35,893 bases of DNA, taken from NCBI GenBank assembly GCA_964583615.1, contig CAZOWM010000038.1, positions 1-35,893 of the forward strand, read 5' to 3'. Shown piece by piece: positions 17,926 to 26,483 of the stretch. The notes beneath the pieces were generated by a model. That model searched no databases, was not told the DNA's origin, and worked only from the letters and a program-made list of their open reading frames with translations. The position numbers were made by a program, and so were the translations under genes. Position 1 is the first letter of the stretch, and every line of letters begins with the position of its first letter. The DNA is from CAZOWM01 sp964583615. GTDB taxonomy: Bacteria > Spirochaetota > B62-G9 > DRHN01.

Positions 17926-19451
17926 AAGAGAGAAAAAGCGGGATACTCATGCATATCACGTCTCTTCCATCCCCCTACGGAATCGGTGACCTCGGACCGG
18001 AGGCGTACAAATTTGCCGATTTTTTATACGATTCAGGGCAAAGAATCTGGCAGATACTCCCCCTGAGCCCTACAAGAATAGAGTTCGGAAGCTCGCCCTA
18101 CAGCAGCCCGTCTGCTTTTGCAGGGAATACATTATTCATAAGCCCTGATATGCTTTTACAGGAAGGGCTTGTTTCGCACCTGGATATCGAGGACGCGCCG
18201 AAATTCTCTGCAAAAAGAGTCAACTATCCAGCAGTCTTGAAATATAAACAGACGCTCCTTTCGAAATCCTTTTCCCATTTCTCACAGAGGAAGGGACAGG
18301 GGAGCGCATTCAGTGAATTCTGCAATGAAAATGCCTACTGGCTCTATGATTATGCGATTTTCGAGGCATTGAAGGGGAGGTTCAAGGAAGTGAAATGGAA
18401 CCAGTGGCCGGAGGACCTTCGTGACAGGAAAAGCATGTCACTCAGAGCGCATGAAAAAGAGCTCGGTCAAACAATAGAGGAAATAAAATTTTTTCAGTAC
18501 CTATTTCACCGGCAGTGGTCCGGTCTCAGGCTGTATTGTGAGAAAAAAAACGTTCAGATAATAGGAGATCTTCCGCTTTATGTGAGCTACGACAGCGCTG
18601 ATGTATGGTCGCACCCCGAGCTCTTCAAGCTGGACAGCGCAAAAAACCCCACTGTTGTTTCAGGAGTGCCTCCGGATTACTTCAGTGAAACAGGGCAGCT
18701 CTGGAAAAACCCGATTTATCGATGGGATACATTAAAGGACAGTCGGTATTCGTGGTGGGTAAGGCGTATCGAGCACAGTCTCGATCTCTTTGATATCGTT
18801 CGCCTCGATCATTTCAGGGGATTTGAAGGATTCTGGGAGGTCCCTTCAACCTATGAGACAGCGGAAAAAGGGAGCTGGGTTCAAGGCCCGGGAGAAGACT
18901 TCTTTGATACGCTACGCGAGCAATTTCGTTCCCTCCCGTTTATTGCAGAAGATCTCGGGGAAATCACCCCTGAAGTTTTGGAATTGCGCGATCGATTCGG
19001 CTTACCCGGTATGCGGGTGTTTCAGTTCGCATTCGGCGATGATCCTTCTTCAGACATCCACAAGCCGCACAATTACCCAAAGAACTGTGTCGCATTTACC
19101 GGCACTCATGACAACAACACACTCATAGGATGGCTATTTGAGCGGCCCGGTTTCTCCGGAAGGAGCAAAAAGGAGATCGTCACGGAGAGGCAGAGAGCCC
19201 TGAGTTATATCGGAAGAAACAGAGCCCGGACAAAGGGTATTCACTGGGATTTTATCAGAACAGTGATGATGTCGGCTGCTTCTGTGGTTGTCTTCCCTTT
19301 ACAGGACATTTTGGGCCTTGGAATGGAAGCCCGTATGAACCATCCGGGGGAGCCGTACGGAAACTGGGAGTGGCGTTTTTTATCTCATAAGCTCACTCGA
19401 GCCCTTTCAGAGTGCCTGCTGGAAATGACAAATTTGTACGGAAGAAGCTGA
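17922..19451 (+). CDS. malQ: 4-alpha-glucanotransferase (amylomaltase, GH77)
   Basis: MalQ moves glucan segments between malto-oligosaccharides and can recycle the short chains left by TreYZ or branching. The 509-residue length fits the compact bacterial type. Motifs are GILMHITSLPSPYGIGDLG, SSPYSSPSAFAGN, GDLPLYVSYDSADVW, IVRLDHFRGFEGFWE with nucleophile D296, IAEDLGEITPEV with acid/base E343, and FTGTHDNNTLIGW with D397. The start overlaps the treY stop as ATGA, with GGGGA upstream, so translation is coupled. It is the last gene of the operon; I see no strong terminator after it. Confidence 0.95.
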   Translation: MKERKSGILMHITSLPSPYGIGDLGPEAYKFADFLYDSGQRIWQILPLSPTRIEFGSSPYSSPSAFAGNTLFISPDMLLQEGLVSHLDIEDAPKFSAKRVNYPAVLKYKQTLLSKSFSHFSQRKGQGSAFSEFCNENAYWLYDYAIFEALKGRFKEVKWNQWPEDLRDRKSMSLRAHEKELGQTIEEIKFFQYLFHRQWSGLRLYCEKKNVQIIGDLPLYVSYDSADVWSHPELFKLDSAKNPTVVSGVPPDYFSETGQLWKNPIYRWDTLKDSRYSWWVRRIEHSLDLFDIVRLDHFRGFEGFWEVPSTYETAEKGSWVQGPGEDFFDTLREQFRSLPFIAEDLGEITPEVLELRDRFGLPGMRVFQFAFGDDPSSDIHKPHNYPKNCVAFTGTHDNNTLIGWLFERPGFSGRSKKEIVTERQRALSYIGRNRARTKGIHWDFIRTVMMSAASVVVFPLQDILGLGMEARMNHPGEPYGNWEWRFLSHKLTRALSECLLEMTNLYGRS

Positions 19452-19595
19452 GGATAAAAATATAGCGCTCGCAGGGGAACAGAGACACAATCGTCACAGT
19501 CAGCGGCAGTATTATCGGTGCTCATTTTCCACTGAAGATTAAAAGAACGAGTAAAGAACTTTTTTGAAGTTTTAATGGCATCAATAAAAATATAT

Positions 19596-19623
19596 TTGAC
19601 AAAATATAAATATATATTAGAAT
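19596..19623 (+). promoter_or_regulatory. sigma-70-type promoter for the ABC transporter locus
   Basis: A perfect TTGACA (19596-19601), a 16-base spacer and TAGAAT (19618-19623, five of six consensus bases) lie in AT-rich sequence. The nearest large gene starts about 500 bases downstream, implying a long leader or a small gene between. No promoter as good is seen closer to 20132. Confidence 0.5.
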
Positions 19624-19866
19624 AATCACTAATTTTGGTAAATTACTAACATATTTTTTATATTATCGTTTTCCGCGTCAATAAGGGCAACGGGAAGAAC
19701 GGGGATGTGAGAAATGGTTAGCTGTTGTTTTCAGTCCAACACCTGGAGATTACTGCATACAGACCTTTGACACTCGTGAAAAGACACGTTCCGAGCCGGC
19801 ACGTAGGTTGAATTCTCTTTAAATGAGTGAGAGCCGCAATCGTTTTGTTCTGATTTCTTCATCGTC

Positions 19867-19998
19867 ATGGATATAAGCATAACTCATTTTTTGATGGAAG
19901 TATTTGAGGGAAAAGGTAAAACTGAAGATAAATTGGCGTGTTTATTTTCTGAAATAGTGCAAGCGGATGGAAATCGAGTAGAAATTCTACAGAGATGA
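19867..19998 (+). CDS. possible 43-residue small protein in the transporter leader
   Basis: The 680-base stretch 19452-20131 has no long gene. It holds the promoter at 19596 and this short frame, which begins MDISITHFLMEVFEGKGKT and ends in EILQR. The composition looks protein-like, with a mixed hydrophobic and charged pattern, but no ribosome site precedes the ATG. The frame is open upstream only to 19831, so a degraded regulator fragment or chance are equally possible. I recognise no family. Confidence 0.25.
   Translation: MDISITHFLMEVFEGKGKTEDKLACLFSEIVQADGNRVEILQR
19978..19990. promoter_or_regulatory. 13-base palindrome upstream of the binding-protein gene
   Basis: GTAGAAATTCTAC is a perfect inverted repeat (6-base arms, central A) about 140 bases before the start at 20132. 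It could be an operator half of the locus or an RNA hairpin; no regulator gene is adjacent to assign it. Confidence 0.3.
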
Positions 19999-20131
19999 GA
20001 AGGGGAGTGATAAAGAAATATTTTATAGGTGGAAAAAGGAGGAAGGAAAATTATACAAGTGACCTTTCCCAGTTTATTTATATATTCATAAGTTTTGCGA
20101 AAGGATCAATATATTTTAAAAGGAGGCAGTT

Positions 20132-21622
20132 ATGAAGGAAGACGATAAGCCAAAAAAAATCACCAGGCGTCAGGCATTCAAAATGGCAGGAGCCGCGGCA
20201 GCAGGTATTGCAGCGAGCAGTTTGGTACGGCGTTTTGTCAAACCAGTGAATATTTTTGCATCAACAAAAGAGAAAGAGCCTGCCGGAGCCGCTCTCGTGG
20301 CGACTACTGAGGCAGAGAGGAAAGAACTTGCACAGAAGCTCAAGAACGCCAAGCCCGGAGAAAAGTTCGGGTTTGGTCATATCACCTGGCATCTTGCACA
20401 GGAATACGCAATCATGAACTACCAGTCCCAGGAACAGGCTGCTGGACAGCTCGGATTAAACTTCATGGGTGCAGTGGCCACCACTGACTCGGAATGGCTC
20501 GAAACGGCGGAGAGCATGATAGCGAAAGGGGCAAAGGCGCTGCACTTGAACGTTCCTCCCATGTCCGTCATGCCTGAGCTGTGCAGAATCTGTGACGAGA
20601 ACAACGTATTCCTCTCCACGAACTTCGGAGTAACAGGGGACGTATTCCCCGGAGATTATGGTCCCCGGTGGGTTATTGATAATACGCCGCTGTCAGCTGA
20701 GCAGACCTATCCGCCGTTGACCCTGCTGATGGAGAAGATGAGGCAGAACGGAAAGACAAAGCTTCTGCATCACCAGGCATCCAAGACCGCGGCAACCGTA
20801 TCCACAGTATACATTAACCTGGGAGTCTTCATGGCGTGGAAAAACTATCCTGAGATCCAGCTCCTTGGCCACCAGTACGGTGAGTGGGGTTACGAGGGTG
20901 GCCGAAAGGCGGGCGAGGCGTGCCTTGCCGAGCGAACGGATTATGAAGGGTTCTGGGGCGCGAACGACTCCCAGACCACGGGTGCCTTGAGTGCACTGGA
21001 CGACGCCGGCCTCAATATCGGTCCATTTACGGCGTCGCGAGACATGGAATTGACCACGGCCCAAAAAATACTAAAGGGAGAATTCCTGGTTACGTCCGGA
21101 TTTGCCATACCCTACTTCGGTGGAAGAACGGTCTCCATGCTGTACGACATGTGCGTCGGTGCATGGTACCCGCTACGTGATGAGATGATTCAAGCCGGCA
21201 GGTTGGACTGTTACGGTAGACCTGGTGAAATCGAGCGGTTGGCCGAGTCCTCGGGTATAATTAAAAACCCGAGCTTCTCCATTGGACCGACCAAGGAGAA
21301 TATCGACAAGATATTGATACATTTCAAGGAGGAGAAGCCGGAGTATCCCTATGATTTCAGGCTGCTGTCACTTTCAAAGTGCGAGGAGCTTGGCCTGAAA
21401 TACGACCGCCATGCGGGTGGGGGAACCGAGCTGGCTCCACTCTCGCACAACTACTACTTTCCGGCAAAGATTAAGAAGTTCGGCAGCCTCGAGGCCATCA
21501 GGAAACATATCGGTGCTCTCCACAAGTACTTCCTGGACTTCAGCATCGACAGGTGGGAGGATGCAGCTGAGTATGCCAAGGAGTTTCCGCCCGAGCTGAA
21601 GACGGAGACAAACTGGCAGTAA
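20132..21622 (+). CDS. periplasmic sugar-binding protein with twin-arginine signal (CUT2/ribose type)
   Basis: This 496-residue protein is the likely solute-binding subunit of the following ABC importer. The N-terminus has TRRQAFK at 11-17, close to the Tat motif S/TRRxFLK, then a hydrophobic AGAAAAGIAASSLV run, so export in the folded state through Tat is likely. The body matches periplasmic binding protein fold I: repeated alpha/beta units with MIAKGAKALHLNVPPMSVM near 130-148, FWGANDSQTTGALSALDDAG near 274-293, and FGGRTVSMLYDMCVG near 330-344. RbsB-like proteins are usually about 320-350 residues; this one has an extra C-terminal stretch of about 110 residues (about 385-496). AGGAGG lies 7 bases before the ATG. 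The ligand cannot be read from sequence; the neighbours suggest a polyol or sugar. Confidence 0.8.
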   Translation: MKEDDKPKKITRRQAFKMAGAAAAGIAASSLVRRFVKPVNIFASTKEKEPAGAALVATTEAERKELAQKLKNAKPGEKFGFGHITWHLAQEYAIMNYQSQEQAAGQLGLNFMGAVATTDSEWLETAESMIAKGAKALHLNVPPMSVMPELCRICDENNVFLSTNFGVTGDVFPGDYGPRWVIDNTPLSAEQTYPPLTLLMEKMRQNGKTKLLHHQASKTAATVSTVYINLGVFMAWKNYPEIQLLGHQYGEWGYEGGRKAGEACLAERTDYEGFWGANDSQTTGALSALDDAGLNIGPFTASRDMELTTAQKILKGEFLVTSGFAIPYFGGRTVSMLYDMCVGAWYPLRDEMIQAGRLDCYGRPGEIERLAESSGIIKNPSFSIGPTKENIDKILIHFKEEKPEYPYDFRLLSLSKCEELGLKYDRHAGGGTELAPLSHNYYFPAKIKKFGSLEAIRKHIGALHKYFLDFSIDRWEDAAEYAKEFPPELKTETNWQ

Positions 21623-21841
21623 AGGCTGGGAAGTAAAAACAAAGCTGAAAAGGTGAGACTTAACTCGTGAGCGTGCAGGCAGCGAGGGGAGTATGGAGGG
21701 GGAGAAGAAAAAAAAGGGCCGGTCGAGTACAAGGAGTGAGACAGTAAATCGAAACGAAAAAGTCTTTTGATATAGATGCTCGATTCCGGTACGTCCTCTT
21801 AATTGATCGGCTCTTGCCCCATATTGTACTCCCCTTTTTTA

Positions 21842-21876
21842 CCTGCCTCTTGTGAAGTTTAACGTGAAGCGGCAGG
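21842..21876 (+). other. possible stem-loop between binding-protein and ATPase genes
   Basis: CCTGCC (21842-21847) and GGCAGG (21871-21876) form a 6-base stem with a 23-base loop, 22 bases before the ATPase start. Stem-loops here in binding-protein operons often keep the first gene's transcript abundant. The rest of 21623-21898 shows nothing else clear. Confidence 0.25.
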
Positions 21877-21898
21877 CTGTCAGTAATAATACATATGT

Positions 21899-23434
21899 AT
21901 GGTGAAGCTGATGAATGATAAATTATTAGAGGTAAAGGGGGTTTACAAAACCTTCGATAGAGTCGTGCATGCCCTGAATGGAGTCAGTATAGAGGCCCGT
22001 GCAAATGAAATAGTAGGGGTTGTCGGTGAAAATGGGGCCGGAAAATCCACACTCATGAAGATTCTGGTAGGCGTGTATTCTCCGGATAAAGGGGAAATGT
22101 ACTATAAGGGAAGGATGGTCCCATTCCCCAGGAATCCAAATGAGGCAGCAAAGCGGGGAATCTCGATAGTTTACCAGGAAAACGGAGTCATACCCTGGTT
22201 GAAGGTATATCAATTCCTCTTTCTGGGCCATGAGGACAAGTATATAAAATTCTTGAAATTACAGATGGATAGAATGAAGGAGAAGGCCTGCGAAATATTG
22301 GAGGAGCTTCATGTCGCATGCGACGTTGAGGCATTTATGCATGAACTGCCGCTTTCCACCCAAAAGATGATTGAAATAGCACGAGCTATACTGGGTGTAC
22401 GATTGGAGAGCGAGGACGGTGACACGACACCGATCATCATACTCGACGAACCGACCTCGCCTCTGACCGACGATGAATGCAAGGAGTTGTTCAGGGATCT
22501 CTTGAAAATGAAAGAAAATGCTTCCTTTATTTTCATTTCACACATAATCCCTGAAGTTATGGAATTCACGGACAGGGTGCACGTGCTGCGAGACGGGAAC
22601 CTTGTTGCCCAGTATGACTTGTCCAAAGAGAAGATGACGGAAGAAGATCTTTTCAGGGCTATAGTGGGCAGAAAATCTTCGGAATATATATCAAGGTCAG
22701 AAAAAAGGGAAGCCCTTGGCGAGGAAGTAGTCTTATCGGCCAAAAATCTTACCAAGAGCGGACATTTTTATGACGTATCGTTCGATCTCCATAAAGGCAT
22801 GTGCATGGGGTTCTTCGGTCCAGCGGGGTCAGGCAAAAGCAGGATAATACGAACAATCGCCGGTCTCATGAGTTATGATGAAGGGGAGCTCAAAGCCAAC
22901 GACCAAGAGCTCGAAGCGGACGAACTCCCCCACGTCAGGTTAGCAAGGGGTATCGGGTATTTCTCGGGTGAAACAGGGAAGGAGCTGTTTCTCAACTGGT
23001 CTATTGCAAAGAACATCTCGATAATCAACATGGAAAAAATTCTCGGAAAGCTCATTCCAGTAATACACTTCAACGCCGAGAAAAAAATGGCTGAGAACAT
23101 CGTGCAGAAGTTGGAAATAAAAGCCCCAAGTGTAGGTACGGATTGCTACTCTTTGAGCGGCGGCAATAAACAGAAGGTTTCTGTGGGGAAATGGCTTGAA
23201 AGAAACCCGAATATACTTTTACTGGACGATCCAACGATAGGTATAGATGTGGGGGCCAGAGAGGACATCTATGAAGTATTGCTGGAGATGAAAAAGAAGG
23301 GCATTTCAATGATACTGGTAAGCGACGAGCCCAAAGAATACTCCATACTATGCGACAAGATAATGTTCGTCATAAATGGAAGAACTCAAAAAGTTCTCGG
23401 CCCTGAGGAATTCAGAAAGGTGATGTCAACGTGA
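21899..23434 (+). CDS. sugar ABC transporter ATPase, two ABC domains (RbsA/CUT2 type)
   Basis: A 511-residue tandem ATPase energising the two permeases that follow. Domain 1 (about 8-250) has Walker A GENGAGKST (43-51), Q-loop Q93, Walker B ILDEP with E184, and switch H215. Domain 2 (about 276-500) has Walker A GPAGSGKS (307-314), signature LSGGNK (419-424) and Walker B LLLDDP. Two departures stand out: the domain 1 signature is LSTQK (152-156), shorter than the usual LSxGQQQ, and domain 2 has D444 where the catalytic Glu normally sits. Both changes fall on the same composite ATP site, formed by domain 2 Walker motifs and the domain 1 signature. There is also a small acidic insert (about 169-176) before Walker B of domain 1. 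An ATG at 21911 is an alternative start. The stop overlaps the permease GTG by 4 bases. Confidence 0.92.
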   Translation: MVKLMNDKLLEVKGVYKTFDRVVHALNGVSIEARANEIVGVVGENGAGKSTLMKILVGVYSPDKGEMYYKGRMVPFPRNPNEAAKRGISIVYQENGVIPWLKVYQFLFLGHEDKYIKFLKLQMDRMKEKACEILEELHVACDVEAFMHELPLSTQKMIEIARAILGVRLESEDGDTTPIIILDEPTSPLTDDECKELFRDLLKMKENASFIFISHIIPEVMEFTDRVHVLRDGNLVAQYDLSKEKMTEEDLFRAIVGRKSSEYISRSEKREALGEEVVLSAKNLTKSGHFYDVSFDLHKGMCMGFFGPAGSGKSRIIRTIAGLMSYDEGELKANDQELEADELPHVRLARGIGYFSGETGKELFLNWSIAKNISIINMEKILGKLIPVIHFNAEKKMAENIVQKLEIKAPSVGTDCYSLSGGNKQKVSVGKWLERNPNILLLDDPTIGIDVGAREDIYEVLLEMKKKGISMILVSDEPKEYSILCDKIMFVINGRTQKVLGPEEFRKVMST

Positions 23435-24399
23435 ATAATCAGAACAGAAAAAAGACGATACCCGGAGTTATAAAGCAAACATTGAAAATACACCCGGTTA
23501 TTATTGTGTTTCTGGCCCTATTAGTGATTTTTGGAAGCATATACCCGGGAAGTTTTTTCAGCCCTATAAACTTTAAGGCTATTCTCAGACAGTTTGTAAC
23601 ACTTACGCTGTTTGCGCTCGGCCCTTCATTTGTGGTGTTGACAGGCCGCCTGGATTTGTCGTATGTCGGCGTCTGGATGCTGGGAGGCATCCTTGTGTGG
23701 CTGTTGAAGCCGGTATTGGGGATGTTTTCAATTATTATGATCCCCATAACGGGAATAGCGACAGGGCTTTTCATCGGTGTGATACAAACCAAGGCGAAAA
23801 TACCATCCTTTATACTGACCTTGAGTTTAGTGGTGACATACACGGGATTGGCAGCCCTGATCGCAGGTGGATATCCCCGGGCTATTGATGGATACGAGTT
23901 CATAACTGCCCCCTTGATACGCCCTATTCCTTCAACGTTTCTATGGTCCATCCCCATAATTGCAGCTGCCGTATTTCTCATGAAATGCACGAGGATATGT
24001 GTATATTTAAACGCTATTGGGTCAAATGAAGAAGGGGCCCGATTAGCTGGAATAAATGTCGATAAGTACAAGATCCTGGCTTTCTTGTTGAGCGGGGTAT
24101 TTACGGGCATAGGAGCGATTATCCTGTTCCAGCATCTTGGTGGTTCGGCCCAGGTAGAGCTCAAACTCAATAACATTGTTTGGCCGTTGGTAGCAATCGT
24201 CCTGGGTGGAACGCCGCTTACAGGGGGAAGCGGCGGTCCCCAGAGAACCTTACTCGGTGCAATTACGTTTACTATCTTTTACCGCGGTTTGTACCTTTCG
24301 CCGCTGCATCCCACCATGATAACTCTGCTCGTAGGAGTAGTATTGATTGTCTCCATTATAATAAGTGCAAGAGGATTAAAGGGAGTGACGGTCACATGA
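23431..24399 (+). CDS. sugar ABC transporter permease 1 (RbsC/BPD_transp_2 family)
   Basis: A 322-residue inner-membrane protein with about eight to ten hydrophobic helices, the normal size for RbsC-type permeases. Family marks are TGRLDLSYVG near 70-79 (usually GGIDLSVG), IPSFILTLSLVVTYTGLA, IGSNEEGARLAGINVDKYK and GGTPLTGGSGGP. The start is a GTG at 23431 that overlaps the ATPase stop (GTGA), with AAGGTG upstream. It ends in an ATGA overlap with the second permease, so the two probably form a heterodimeric channel. Confidence 0.9.
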   Translation: MNNQNRKKTIPGVIKQTLKIHPVIIVFLALLVIFGSIYPGSFFSPINFKAILRQFVTLTLFALGPSFVVLTGRLDLSYVGVWMLGGILVWLLKPVLGMFSIIMIPITGIATGLFIGVIQTKAKIPSFILTLSLVVTYTGLAALIAGGYPRAIDGYEFITAPLIRPIPSTFLWSIPIIAAAVFLMKCTRICVYLNAIGSNEEGARLAGINVDKYKILAFLLSGVFTGIGAIILFQHLGGSAQVELKLNNIVWPLVAIVLGGTPLTGGSGGPQRTLLGAITFTIFYRGLYLSPLHPTMITLLVGVVLIVSIIISARGLKGVTVT

Positions 24400-25373
24400 T
24401 GCGAAAAAAGTTGATGACGAGACCAAACCATTCTCCGGAATGGCTTCGAAGTAACATGACCACAATCGGGCCGATTACCTTTGTGATTACTGTTGTGGCC
24501 ATTTTCCAGGTGATAAACCCATCCTTTCTCAGCTATCAGGGAATAATAACTCTGGTCTATGCCATGTCCTATTTCCTCATAGCCGCCTGTGGATTGACCT
24601 TCGTTATTATGACAGGGTCTTTTGACTTCTCAGTGCCGAATATGCTGAAGCTTTCAGCTCTCATATGCGTATTGTACATCGAGAAGATCGGATTGCTGGT
24701 AATTCCCCTGGCTTTGGCCGTATGCATGGTGTTCGGCTTCATAAACGGGCTGCTTCTCGCAAAGTTCAAAGTTCCATCTTTTTTAGCCACGCTTGGAATT
24801 TCAATTGTCCTGGACGGAATAGCGTGGTATCTCTCAAAAGGCCACCTCCAGATAATGCAAGATAAGACATTCAGAAGCCTTACAACTACCTTCATTGCAG
24901 GTTTTCCTTCCATTTTATACTGGGGTATAGGCGTTTGGATCATTTGCACTTTCTTGGCCTTAGCCACGGCATTCGGGAGACGCACATACGCAGTAGGAGG
25001 GAACCTGGAAGGGGCCGGGCTCTCTGACATAAACGTTTCACGGCACAGAATTTACGTTTTCATGCTCAGCGGGTTTCTCTCAGGGTTGGCAGGTGTTTTG
25101 TACATGTCGCAGATGGGCGGCGGGTCGGTGAACATCGGGGCCGATATGGCTATCCCTCTTTTCGCAAGCGTGGTTGCGGGCGGAACAGCTCTCACAGGAG
25201 GAATCGGTGGTCCGCACCGAACCTTGCTGGGAGTGATCATTATAACGTGGATTCAAGCCGGGATGTCAATGCTTGCAATCGGAAACGATGTTCAGATGAT
25301 AACGTTCGGCTTAATCGCTATTGGAATGAGTATAGCCACGATAGACAGGAAGAGGATAAAGATCGTTAAGTAA
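24396..25373 (+). CDS. sugar ABC transporter permease 2 (RbsC/BPD_transp_2 family)
   Basis: A 325-residue permease, partner of the preceding one. The start at 24396 overlaps the previous TGA as ATGA, with GGGAGTG about 9 bases upstream; a second ATG follows directly at 24399. Marks are MTGSFDFSVPNMLKLSAL (the GGIDLSVG region, here divergent), PSFLATLGISIVLDG, VGGNLEGAGLSDINVSRHR, and GGTALTGGIGGPHRTLLG, followed by a positively charged C-terminus. The two permeases differ clearly in the normally constant DLS segment, which suggests different sides of the translocation path. Confidence 0.9.
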   Translation: MMRKKLMTRPNHSPEWLRSNMTTIGPITFVITVVAIFQVINPSFLSYQGIITLVYAMSYFLIAACGLTFVIMTGSFDFSVPNMLKLSALICVLYIEKIGLLVIPLALAVCMVFGFINGLLLAKFKVPSFLATLGISIVLDGIAWYLSKGHLQIMQDKTFRSLTTTFIAGFPSILYWGIGVWIICTFLALATAFGRRTYAVGGNLEGAGLSDINVSRHRIYVFMLSGFLSGLAGVLYMSQMGGGSVNIGADMAIPLFASVVAGGTALTGGIGGPHRTLLGVIIITWIQAGMSMLAIGNDVQMITFGLIAIGMSIATIDRKRIKIVK

Positions 25374-25570
25374 ATTTCATCTACTTTCTTACCAACGACC
25401 AAGAGCAAGGTTCGACATTATTGTTACTCTCCGATGTACGATCGACGGATTAGCATCATATCAGCAAAGTTTTACTATACTTAGGGAGCAAAGAATCATC
25501 AAAATCCGATGTGAAACGTGGCAACAGCAGAATTGGATAAGGCGATAAATACACTGATAAGGAGGGCACT

Positions 25571-26320
25571 ATGAGGTTAGCAGATAAAGTTGCCGTTGTT
25601 ACCGGCGGAGCAAACGGTATAGGTGAAGCATATTCTAAGGGGATTGCTTCAGAGGGTGCCTCGGTTGTTATTGCCGATCTTGACGAGCGAAGAGGAAAAG
25701 AGGTCTCTGCTGAGATTGAGAAGTCCGGTGGCAAGGCGCTGTTCGTTCGGACCGATGTAAGCAAGAAACAAGACGCGGAAAAAATGGTCAAGGCAACGGT
25801 AGACCGGTTCGGATCGATCGATATACTGGTGAACAATGCGGGCATCCTGTATACTGCTCCGTTCGAAGACACGACGGAGGAGATGTGGGACAAGCTCTTC
25901 GCTGTGAATGTCAAAGGGGTGTTCTTCTGCTCCCAGGCGGCCGCAATCGAGATGAAAAAAAAGAAGAGGGGAAAGATCATCAATATATCATCCATTGCAG
26001 CTATTGGGGGCCAGGCAAGCCTCTCCGCATACAGCTCCACCAAGGGGGCTGTGCTGACCATGACACGAGTATTCGCTCTTGAGCTCGCCGGGGACAACGT
26101 ACAGATCAATGCAGTTCTCCCCGGAACGACCAATACCGGCATGGCCGAGGCGGCGATGGCCGACCCGGAATGGACCCGTCAAATCACCGAGGGAATTCCC
26201 ATGAAGAGGCTCGGTGAAACCAGGGACCTGCTGGGAGCAGTTCTGTACTTCGCATCCTTGGACTCCGATTACTGTACGGGACAGACGCTCATCGTTGACG
26301 GCGGATATTCCATGATTTAG
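25571..26320 (+). CDS. short-chain dehydrogenase/reductase (SDR) 1, probably NAD-dependent
   Basis: A 249-residue classical SDR. The cofactor loop is TGGANGIG (11-18), with D36 at the end of the second strand favouring NAD(H). NNAG is at 88-91, and the catalytic set is S141, Y154 and K158 (AYSSTKG), followed by LPGTTNTGM and a C-terminal VDGG. FabG-like proteins share this outline, but the setting, after a sugar importer and before a polyol kinase, points to oxidation of a sugar or polyol. AGGAGG precedes the ATG by 7 bases. The 197-base gap from the permease holds a TATACT at 25476 without a clear -35, so it may have its own weak promoter. Confidence 0.9.
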   Translation: MRLADKVAVVTGGANGIGEAYSKGIASEGASVVIADLDERRGKEVSAEIEKSGGKALFVRTDVSKKQDAEKMVKATVDRFGSIDILVNNAGILYTAPFEDTTEEMWDKLFAVNVKGVFFCSQAAAIEMKKKKRGKIINISSIAAIGGQASLSAYSSTKGAVLTMTRVFALELAGDNVQINAVLPGTTNTGMAEAAMADPEWTRQITEGIPMKRLGETRDLLGAVLYFASLDSDYCTGQTLIVDGGYSMI

Positions 26321-26483
26321 CCCTTTGGGTTCAGTTTGACAAGAAGCTTGATAGTTCCTTTTGTGATTCTGAACTGCGTCTGGTTGCAAAACGAGAGGCA
26401 GAGATTGATGAATGTGGCGTTAGTGCTGCAGAAGGGTGTTTTGTGTTGAGAAGAAATTTACTAATTCACGAGGAGAAAAGTGT

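Noticed and set aside
21724..21832. Inverted GAGTACAA and TTGTACTC about 90 bases apart.
   Set aside because: Only 8 bases, widely spaced, with no supporting context.
26321..26483. A roughly 60-codon open frame between SDR 1 and SDR 2 (contains REAEIDECGVSAAEG).
   Set aside because: No start codon or ribosome site, and it runs through the start of SDR 2 in another frame; length is within chance.
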